A stretch of 5,054 nt of DNA from an uncultured Clostridia bacterium. Its GTDB lineage: Bacteria; Bacillota; Clostridia; Christensenellales; Borkfalkiaceae. The stretch lies in assembly GCA_934249215.1 (NCBI GenBank), contig CAKQKN010000144.1, positions 1-5,054 on the forward strand, written 5' to 3'. The position numbers and the translations under genes are program-made. The notes beneath the pieces were generated by a model that was not told the DNA's origin, made no database searches, and worked only from the letters and a program-made list of their open reading frames with translations. Shown piece by piece: positions 1 to 5,054 of the stretch (position 1 is the first letter of the stretch; each line of letters starts with the position of its first letter).

Positions 1-5
1 GCATA

Positions 6-2438
6 TTACTTCACTATTATGTTTATCAGCCTTAAAGGAACTATGATCGTCTTGCCGACGTCTTTGCCTTCGAGCAGTTCTTTTACCTTATCGTCAGCAA
101 AAACCGCTTTCTCAATTTCTTCTTTCGTAAGATTTTTCGAAAGAACGATTTTCGTCCTGATTTTGCTGTTGATCTGAACGCCGTATTCGATTTCGTCGAG
201 AACGAGATATTTTTCGTCGCAAACGGGATAGGCACAATTGAATATCGAGCCTTTTGCTCCCGTTCTGCTTCGGAGTTCTTCGGCAAAATGCGGGGTAAGG
301 GGCGCCATCAGAAGAACGAGCGTGTTCACCGCGTCCTTTATCAGTTTGAGGTTTTTATCTTCTTTTCCGTCGTATGTATAGAGTGCGTTGACGAATTCCA
401 TAAGACGAGCGACCGCCGTATTGAAAGAGAACGAATCGATATCTCTGTCCACGCACTTGATCGTGTAGTTCATAACGTAAAGAAGCTCTTTTTCGTCTTT
501 TCCGTATTCGGGATATTGTTTTGCGGGTTTATAAGCGTTCACCTTGTCGAAAAGTCTTTCGACTCTGTCGAGGAAGCGAGCAACCGATTTGATTCCTTCG
601 TCGTTCCACGGTCCGCCTTCGACGTAGCTGAAACCGAACATCAGATACAGTCTGAACACGTCTGCGCCGTAAGTTTCGATATAATCGTCGGGGGATATTA
701 CGTTACCTCTCGATTTACTCATCTTGAAGCCGTCCGGTCCTAAAATCGTGCCTTGATGCGTCAAAGATTTAAACGGTTCGTCAAACGTCAGATATCCCAT
801 ATCGCGGAGCGCTTTCGTGACGAAACGGGCGTAAAGCAGGTGCATACAGGCGTGTTCCGCGCCGCCCACGTATTTGTCGACGGGGAGCATTTTGTTGATG
901 ATTTTCGGATCGAAAGCTTTTTCCGAATCGTCCGCGTCAGGGTAACGGAGATAATACCAGCTCGAGCAAACGAACGTGTCGAGCGTATCCGCTTCGCGAA
1001 CGGCGTCGCCGCCGCAGTGCGGACATTTCGTATGCATAAACCCTTCGTGTTTCGCAAGCGGTGATTTTCCGTCCGGCTTGAACTCGACGTCATAGGGAAG
1101 AAGTACGGGCAAATCCTTTTCGGGGACGGGAACGATTCCGCATTTTTCGCAATATACGACGGGAATGGGCGCTCCCCAGTATCTTTGGCGCGAAACGAGC
1201 CAGTCGCGCAAGCGATAGTTGACTTTCGCATTGCCTTTTTGCTTTTCGGACAAAGCCTTAAGAACTTCTTTTCTTCCTTCGTCGCTTCTCAACCCGTCGA
1301 AGTTAAGACTGTTTATCATCACACCGTCCTCGCAGTACGGCAGTTCGTCGTCGCCTTTGGTCGAGTGGATAACGCGATTGATCGGTAAATCGTATTTTTT
1401 AGCGAAAGCATAGTCGCGTTCGTCGTGTGCGGGAACGCCCATAACGGCGCCCGTTCCGTAAGAGTTGAGAACGTAGTCCGCGATATAGATCGGAACTTTT
1501 TTGTCGTTTATCGGGTTAATCGCATACGCGCCGATGAAAACGCCGTTCTTTTCGCGTGCGGTAGACAAACGTTCGATTTCGTCAACTTTGCTCGTTTCCG
1601 TGATATATTCTTCGACGGCGGCTTTTCTGTCCTCGGTGCATAATTTTTTGACGAGGGGATGTTCGGGTGCCAAAACCACGTAGGAAACCCCGAAAATCGT
1701 GTCCGCACGCGTGGTAAAGACCTTGAATTCGTCGCCGCTTTCGGCGGTGAATATGACCTCGACACCGACGGACTTACCGATCCAGTTTTTCTGCATCGCT
1801 TTCGTTTTTTCGGGCCAGTCGAGTTTATCGAGCCCCTGAAGAAGTTCTTCGGCATACTCGGTAATCTTAAAGAACCATTGCGTCAGATCCTTTTTGACGA
1901 CTTGAGAACCGCATCTTTCGCATTTTCCGTCAACAACTTGTTCGTTTGCAAGAACTGTGTTGCACGACGGGCACCAGTTAACCGGCGCTTCCTTACGATA
2001 GGCAAGTCCTTTGTTATACAGTTGAATGAAAAGCCACTGCGTCCATTTGTAATAATCGGGCATGCAGGTTTTGATTTCCGCCGTCCAGTCGAACATCGCG
2101 CCCATCGCTTTGAGCTGTTTTTCCATCGTTTCGATGTTTTTAAGGGTGGAATCCTGCGGATGAACGCCGGTCTTTATCGCATAGTTTTCGGCGGGAAGAC
2201 CGAAAGCGTCGAAGCCCATCGGCTGAAAGACTTCGTAGCCTTTCATTTTTTTATAGCGCGCATAACTGTCCGTCGGTCCGTAATTATACCAGTGACCGGC
2301 GTGAAGTTTAGCTCCCGACGGATATGAGAACATCTCAAGACAATAGAACTTTTTGTCGATGTTCTTGCGATTGAACGTGTTGAGTTTCTCTTTTTCCCAA
2401 CGTTCCTGCCATTTTTTTTCGATTTCGTGCATATTCAT
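6..2438 (-). CDS. leuS: Leucyl-tRNA synthetase (class Ia), complete
   Basis: Cytoplasmic enzyme that activates leucine with ATP, loads it onto tRNA-Leu and hydrolyses mischarged tRNA. Residues are numbered from the ATG at 2438 (810 aa, within the usual bacterial range). The N-terminal Rossmann half has the HIGH-type motif HAGH at about 46-49. A zinc knuckle follows, with Cys pairs near 156/159 and 173/176. The CP1 editing domain has its threonine-rich TTRADT near 242-247 and GTGAVMGVPAHDERD with the conserved Asp near 339. A second Cys set lies near 430/433 and 472/475, then KMSKS at 572-576, the helical anticodon-binding domain and a short C-terminal domain ending RLINIIVK. The segment before KMSKS is short, so the long leucine-specific insertion of E. 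coli-type enzymes is absent, as in Bacillus-type enzymes. The frame is open upstream to a TTG at 2462, but that extension would contain the ribosome binding site, so the ATG at 2438 is preferred; a second ATG lies at 2432. It is divergent from the YitT gene. No truncation or missing motif was seen. Confidence 0.97.
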   Translation of the reverse strand: MNMHEIEKKWQERWEKEKLNTFNRKNIDKKFYCLEMFSYPSGAKLHAGHWYNYGPTDSYARYKKMKGYEVFQPMGFDAFGLPAENYAIKTGVHPQDSTLKNIETMEKQLKAMGAMFDWTAEIKTCMPDYYKWTQWLFIQLYNKGLAYRKEAPVNWCPSCNTVLANEQVVDGKCERCGSQVVKKDLTQWFFKITEYAEELLQGLDKLDWPEKTKAMQKNWIGKSVGVEVIFTAESGDEFKVFTTRADTIFGVSYVVLAPEHPLVKKLCTEDRKAAVEEYITETSKVDEIERLSTAREKNGVFIGAYAINPINDKKVPIYIADYVLNSYGTGAVMGVPAHDERDYAFAKKYDLPINRVIHSTKGDDELPYCEDGVMINSLNFDGLRSDEGRKEVLKALSEKQKGNAKVNYRLRDWLVSRQRYWGAPIPVVYCEKCGIVPVPEKDLPVLLPYDVEFKPDGKSPLAKHEGFMHTKCPHCGGDAVREADTLDTFVCSSWYYLRYPDADDSEKAFDPKIINKMLPVDKYVGGAEHACMHLLYARFVTKALRDMGYLTFDEPFKSLTHQGTILGPDGFKMSKSRGNVISPDDYIETYGADVFRLYLMFGFSYVEGGPWNDEGIKSVARFLDRVERLFDKVNAYKPAKQYPEYGKDEKELLYVMNYTIKCVDRDIDSFSFNTAVARLMEFVNALYTYDGKEDKNLKLIKDAVNTLVLLMAPLTPHFAEELRSRTGAKGSIFNCAYPVCDEKYLVLDEIEYGVQINSKIRTKIVLSKNLTKEEIEKAVFADDKVKELLEGKDVGKTIIVPLRLINIIVK

Positions 2439-2557
2439 ACTGTAGGGTTCTCCTTTTAACAAAGGCTTGCATCAGGTTATCCGTCCCGACTGCCGCATCG
2501 ACGCTTAGTCAAGTAACCGCGAACAGGCGGAGCCGACCTTGATTTTAACAATCATCT
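2439..2557 (-). promoter_or_regulatory. Structured 5' leader of leuS, candidate translational riboregulator
   Basis: The predicted leuS transcript start is near 2557, giving a leader of about 119 nt. Folded by eye it offers an outer helix AAGGU (2540-2536) with GCCUU (2466-2462). Inside is GGUUA (2518-2514) with UAACC (2479-2475), then CUUGACU (2513-2507) with AGUCGGG (2491-2485), including two U-G pairs. The apical GCGUC (2504-2500) can pair with GAUGC (2473-2469) as a pseudoknot, or its GCG with a local UGC. The outer helix uses the same CCUU that would otherwise pair with the leuS ribosome binding site, so the two states exclude each other. I recognise no known riboswitch family. The T-box signature expected for a Firmicute aminoacyl-tRNA synthetase leader is missing, and no U-run terminator precedes leuS, which points to translational rather than transcriptional control. 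Structure and function are inference. Confidence 0.4.
2450..2456 (-). promoter_or_regulatory. leuS ribosome binding site, possibly sequestered
   Basis: AAAGGAG on the minus strand lies 11 nt upstream of the ATG at 2438 and 17 nt upstream of the alternative ATG at 2432. It decides the start, because the longer TTG-initiated frame would translate through it. It is also the 3' arm of a small hairpin: CCUUU (2465-2461), loop GUUA (2460-2457), AAAGG (2456-2452). The core of the site could therefore be hidden when that hairpin forms. The site itself is clear; sequestration is an inference from base complementarity. Confidence 0.8.
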
Positions 2558-2563
2558 TAAAAT

Positions 2564-2593
2564 ATTATACCACAAAAAATTACCATTAAGCAA
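2564..2593 (-). promoter_or_regulatory. Promoter of leuS (SigA-type, extended -10)
   Basis: On the minus strand there is a perfect TATAAT at 2569-2564 preceded by TGG, giving an extended -10. A partial -35 TTGCTT lies at 2593-2588 with an 18 bp spacer. The predicted transcript start is about 2557, giving a leader of about 119 nt before the leuS ATG. The weak -35 is offset by the perfect extended -10. Confidence 0.75.
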
Positions 2594-2750
2594 GGTTTTT
2601 CGGCGAGTGATTCAAAATTACGATCATAATATATAGGATAATCTGTGCGTTTGCACGATTTTAATCGAAAGATATGTCCGTCGGGAATGACGAAAGGACT
2701 TTCGCTTCCATAAAGTTTTCGTTGTTTTTCTTGATTTAGTCGATAATTTG
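2594..2750. other. Middle of the divergent leuS / YitT intergenic region
   Basis: This AT-rich stretch separates the two divergent promoters in a region of about 370 bp with no convincing gene. Its one sizeable open frame runs on the minus strand from an ATG at 2757 to a stop at 2557 (66 codons). That frame has no good ribosome binding site and its last codons are the leuS promoter, so it is not called. I see no clear operator, inverted repeat or RNA gene here. Confidence 0.5.
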
Positions 2751-2779
2751 ATGACATAATCTCACGCTTGTGTTATCAT
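2751..2779 (+). promoter_or_regulatory. Promoter of the YitT-family gene (SigA-type, extended -10)
   Basis: The -35 is ATGACA (2751-2756, five of six matches to TTGACA). After a 17 bp spacer comes TATCAT (2774-2779), preceded by TGT, an extended -10. The expected start is near 2786, giving a short untranslated leader of about 25 nt that contains the GAGGA ribosome binding site at 2797-2801. Confidence 0.65.
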
Positions 2780-2810
2780 TATTCAAGACAAAAGATGAGG
2801 ACTTTCATAT

Positions 2811-3764
2811 ATGGATGAACTACACGATTACGAACTTGCCGACCCGAAAAAAATCAGAAGAAGAACGATTATCAAAGAGGTGACGGTAAACGCGCTCGCC
2901 GCTTTGTTTTACGCGATAACGTCATATGTTTTTATTCTCGGAAACGATTTTGCGCCGAGCGGATTCAGCGGCATCCTCGCCATTATCGAGAAAGTCAAGG
3001 ATATTGAACACGCCTCGCTCGTGCTTCTTGCGATGAACGTGCCGCTCCTCGTTTTGTCATATTTCAAACTGCCGAAGCGTTTCGTTGTCTATACCGCGAT
3101 GAACGTTTTGCTGATGTGCGGTTGTTTCTATTTGCTCGGTCTGATCGATAAAGCGGGAAGTTTTAAATTCAACACTCTTCTTAAGGCGGCTGACGGAACC
3201 CCCATCCTCGTTGACGGCAACACCGTGTCCGACTTTGGCAAAAAACTGTTCTGTAGCCTGATAAGCGGCGTATGTTCGGGAATCGCGATAGCGCTTACGT
3301 TCAGAAATACGGGGAGCCTTGGCGGCGTCGATATAATAGTTATGCTCATTCAGAGGAAGAAACCGTATGCAAACGTTTCGATTCTTCTGATTGCCGTCAA
3401 TATCGTGGTAATAATCGCAGGCTGTTTCGTTTTCGATACCGAATCGATCTGCTTCGCCGTAATCTACATAATCGTTTTCAGTAAGGTTTCGGAATATATA
3501 CTCGGCGGAACGAAAAGCGCTCTCAAATTCGAGGTCGTTACCGACAAGCCCGACGAGTTGTCGGCGGTGCTTATCGAGGAACTCGGGCACAGCGTTACCG
3601 TTATGCGTGCAACAGGTATGTTCAGACACGAAGAAAAATACCTTTTGATCTGCGTAATAAGACCCAGACAGATTGCGGATTTCGAAAAGATACTCAAAAA
3701 ATATCCCGATTCCTTTGCTTTCGCTTCGCCCGTAAGTGAGGTTTTCGGAGTGTTCTTCAAATAA
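2811..3764 (+). CDS. YitT family membrane protein with C-terminal DUF2179 domain
   Basis: Integral membrane protein of 317 aa from the YitT (DUF161) family, common in Firmicutes in several paralogues; its transported or sensed ligand is not established. A basic N-terminal stretch (KKIRRR, about 13-18) precedes roughly six hydrophobic segments near 26-44, 68-84, 91-110, 147-165, 188-206 and 212-231. The two glycine-rich family signatures are visible: APSGFSG near 48-54, and GSLGGVDII at 168-176 after TFRNT. Residues 236-317 form the soluble DUF2179-type domain, with the typical ending SFAFASPVSEVFGVFF. The loop at about 113-145 is polar and rather long. The ATG follows GAGGA (2797-2801) by 9 nt and has its own promoter; leuS is divergent. 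The 189 bp gap and separate probable promoter downstream argue against co-transcription with the PAP2 gene. The family call is firm, the function open. Confidence 0.9.
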   Translation: MDELHDYELADPKKIRRRTIIKEVTVNALAALFYAITSYVFILGNDFAPSGFSGILAIIEKVKDIEHASLVLLAMNVPLLVLSYFKLPKRFVVYTAMNVLLMCGCFYLLGLIDKAGSFKFNTLLKAADGTPILVDGNTVSDFGKKLFCSLISGVCSGIAIALTFRNTGSLGGVDIIVMLIQRKKPYANVSILLIAVNIVVIIAGCFVFDTESICFAVIYIIVFSKVSEYILGGTKSALKFEVVTDKPDELSAVLIEELGHSVTVMRATGMFRHEEKYLLICVIRPRQIADFEKILKKYPDSFAFASPVSEVFGVFFK

Positions 3765-3865
3765 AATTTTAATAGGAAACGGAATCTCTGGGGAACGGGA
3801 ATCCCTAACGAAAAAAACATTCGGCTTTAAAGCAGGTCGTTCGTTCTTTGAGACGATCGCAATGC

Positions 3866-3894
3866 GGGACTTTTTATAACGCTTAATTTATAAT
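3866..3894 (+). promoter_or_regulatory. Probable promoter of the PAP2 phosphatase gene
   Basis: A perfect TATAAT lies at 3889-3894. A weak -35-like GGGACT at 3866-3871 is 17 bp upstream, matching the consensus at only three positions. The predicted start is near 3901, giving a leader of about 53 nt before the ATG at 3954. A second -10-like CATAAT at 3904-3909 lies in the second copy of a direct repeat and could be an alternative. Confidence 0.4.
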
Positions 3895-3915
3895 ATACGC
3901 ATTCATAATATACGC
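3890..3915 (+). repeat. Short direct repeat, 11 bp x 2, over the PAP2 promoter
   Basis: ATAATATACGC occurs at 3890-3900 and again at 3905-3915, a 15 bp periodicity. The first copy overlaps the predicted -10. A second small tandem repeat, AAATAGT twice at 3924-3937, follows just before the ribosome binding site. These may be slippage duplications or a tandem regulator site. The sequence shows only the repetition. Confidence 0.5.
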
Positions 3916-3953
3916 GTAATTGCAAATAGTAAATAGTATAAGGGGAAAGAAGA

Positions 3954-4958
3954 ATGGAAGATAAAAAGAACAAAATCGGGGCGATAATCGTCGCTTTGGT
4001 CGTCGGCGTCTTATTCGTCGTCGGGCTCGTTTTTGCAACAAAATACGATCTCGATATTTCGAAAAAAATTGCAGATCTTAAACCCGGCGTTTATCAGTCG
4101 CAAAACGTTTTCGGACGGATTTTTGAAACGATAGGAGAGATTCCTTTATACATCGTTTCGCTTTTTGCGTCGAGCGTTATCGTTTCTTATTTTTATCGTA
4201 GCGGGCGAGTTATGCGTAACGTAATAATCGTAATAATCTTTGAAGTTATATCGATTTTTGTCGCTTATTATGCTTTTTATAAGTTGTTTAAATACTTAAA
4301 CGAACATTATGAATTTGCTTCAAAACTTGACTGGACGGCTCAGCTTGCTTATTTTGTTCTCGGTCTTATCGTCGTTATGGGAATGAACTTTTTATCGAAA
4401 AAATATTCCGACGATTTTGTCAATTCGACGATCGTTCCGGCGTTCGTTACGGTCGCGACCGTGATAACCGCGACTTTCCTTACGCAGGTCGTTTTAAAAA
4501 TTCCCGCCGGGCGTTACAGGTACTGCACGATGAATGCGTTAAACGATTTTTCTTATTTTACTCGTTGGTACGAGTTCAACGGAAAAATTTCGCCGACCGC
4601 GGAAATGCTTGCGCAAGGGATTGCGAAAGACGGAATGAAATCTTTCCCGTCCGGACATTCGAATGCGGCGGCGATGCTGATCGTCTTTACGATGCTTCCT
4701 TATTTTTACGCAAAAGCAAACAACTTTGTATACAAGGTCGTTTCCTGGTCGGGCTTTTCGTTGTACACGCTTTCCGTAATGTTTTCGCGTATTCTGATGG
4801 GGAAACATTTTTTAAGCGACGTTCTTGTCGGCGCAGCCATTACCGTAATTTGTTTTTACGTTTGTTTGTTTTTCTTGAAGCGCTTTTTTGAAAATAAAGT
4901 AAGACTCGAACCTTTAGAGAAAAAGAGATTCGCGATATGCGAAGAAAGGGCGGATTAA
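3954..4958 (+). CDS. PAP2-superfamily membrane phosphatase
   Basis: Polytopic membrane protein of 334 aa with the three-part PAP2 (acid phosphatase / vanadium haloperoxidase type) active site. Motif 1 is K182-x6-R189 (KIPAGRYR, with Tyr in place of the usual Pro after Arg). Motif 2 is PSGH at 232-235. Motif 3 is SR-x5-H-x3-D, with R279, H285 and D289. In this family the two His and the Asp drive phospho-transfer through a phospho-His intermediate; all are present, so it should be active. Likely substrates are lipid phosphates or pyrophosphates such as undecaprenyl-PP or phosphatidic acid, but the sequence does not choose between them. Hydrophobic segments lie near 8-28, 63-81, 88-109, 127-146, 160-180, 237-254, 262-278 and 288-309, with a basic cytoplasmic-type tail. 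The N-terminal half before motif 1 is long. AGGGGA (3941-3946) sits 7 nt before the ATG. The coding sequence appears more AT-rich than the YitT gene. It ends before a strong terminator and is probably monocistronic. Confidence 0.9.
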   Translation: MEDKKNKIGAIIVALVVGVLFVVGLVFATKYDLDISKKIADLKPGVYQSQNVFGRIFETIGEIPLYIVSLFASSVIVSYFYRSGRVMRNVIIVIIFEVISIFVAYYAFYKLFKYLNEHYEFASKLDWTAQLAYFVLGLIVVMGMNFLSKKYSDDFVNSTIVPAFVTVATVITATFLTQVVLKIPAGRYRYCTMNALNDFSYFTRWYEFNGKISPTAEMLAQGIAKDGMKSFPSGHSNAAAMLIVFTMLPYFYAKANNFVYKVVSWSGFSLYTLSVMFSRILMGKHFLSDVLVGAAITVICFYVCLFFLKRFFENKVRLEPLEKKRFAICEERAD

Positions 4959-5001
4959 AATCGGATATTGTTTCAAAAGCGGAAAAGATCAAAATATAAT
5001 T

Positions 5002-5036
5002 AAAACGAGCTCGGCGTAATACCGAACTCGTTTTTC
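5002..5036 (+). terminator. Intrinsic terminator after the PAP2 gene
   Basis: AAAACGAG (5002-5009) pairs with CTCGTTTT (5027-5034), and after one C/A mismatch TCGG (5011-5014) pairs with CCGA (5022-5025), leaving a 7 nt loop. The T-rich tail TTTTTCTTT follows. It begins 43 bp after the PAP2 stop codon. The A-rich left arm means it could also stop transcripts arriving from the right on the minus strand, but no such gene is visible in the window. Confidence 0.88.
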
Positions 5037-5054
5037 TTTACATATTCTTTTTGT

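Noticed and set aside
1659..2327. A 222-codon plus-strand open frame opposite leuS, and the other frames overlapping leuS
   Set aside because: They lie wholly inside the well-supported leuS gene on the other strand or in other frames, show low-complexity Arg/Phe/Val-rich translations typical of antisense frames, and match no family.
2439..2462. Extending leuS to the TTG at 2462
   Set aside because: The extra eight codons contain the AAAGGAG ribosome binding site. Homologous LeuS proteins begin close to the HEIEKKWQ segment, so the ATG at 2438 fits better.
2461..2550. SRP RNA, 6S RNA or tmRNA in the structured leuS leader
   Set aside because: The conserved SRP tetraloop/asymmetric-loop sequence and the tmRNA TpsiC-like end are absent, and the segment sits between a strong promoter and the leuS ribosome binding site, so a cis-acting leader is the simpler reading.
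2557..2757. A 66-codon minus-strand open frame upstream of leuS, ending TAAGATG at the leader frame
   Set aside because: It lacks a well-spaced ribosome binding site, its last dozen codons coincide with the leuS -35 and -10, its start codon overlaps the end of the -35 of the opposite promoter, and I recognise no family. A short gene remains possible but is not supported.
3057..3629. A 190-codon minus-strand frame opposite the YitT gene, and similar frames opposite or within the PAP2 gene
   Set aside because: These are antisense or out-of-frame shadows of genes with clear domain signatures, and have no convincing start context.
3835..3875. Hairpin GGTCGT/ACGATC followed by TTTTT as a terminator of the YitT gene
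   Set aside because: The stem is only 6 bp with one G-U pair and a 12 nt loop, and the T-run is 12 nt beyond the stem, so it does not fit an intrinsic terminator.

Overview
The window looks like ordinary chromosomal sequence from a Gram-positive-type bacterium, most likely an uncultured Clostridia-like Firmicute. The evidence is a bacterial leucyl-tRNA synthetase with Cys-rich zinc knuckles and no long insertion before KMSKS, a YitT-family membrane protein with a C-terminal DUF2179 domain, AGGAG-type ribosome binding sites, good sigma-70/SigA-type promoters and moderate GC. I cannot name a genus. I see no mobile element, CRISPR array, tRNA, rRNA, toxin or defence gene.

Layout. Positions 6-2438 on the minus strand hold a complete leuS gene of 810 codons, ending almost at the window edge. 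Positions 2439-2810 are a divergent intergenic region of about 370 bp. It carries a strong extended -10 promoter reading left into leuS, a leuS mRNA leader of about 119 nt that looks structured, and a separate extended -10 promoter reading right. Positions 2811-3764 (+) encode a 317-residue YitT-family integral membrane protein. A 189 bp gap with a probable promoter and short direct repeats follows. Positions 3954-4958 (+) encode a 334-residue PAP2-superfamily membrane phosphatase. A strong intrinsic terminator at 5002-5036 ends this stretch.

How the genes relate. LeuS charges tRNA-Leu in the cytoplasm. The two membrane proteins lie on the opposite strand, each with its own probable promoter, and nothing ties them to leuS or to one another beyond adjacency. 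The PAP2 protein probably dephosphorylates a lipid phosphate or pyrophosphate at the membrane. The YitT family has no settled function.

The most interesting part is the leuS leader. Firmicute leuS genes are often controlled by a tRNA-sensing T-box, but this leader is too short and lacks the T-box antiterminator signature. It can instead form a nested set of helices with a possible pseudoknot. The same CCUU stretch can pair either with the ribosome binding site or with an upstream AAGG, which resembles a translational on/off switch. It also contains a 16-codon open frame with adjacent leucine codons just before its stop. All of this was folded by eye and is a hypothesis. The protein-coding content is conventional.
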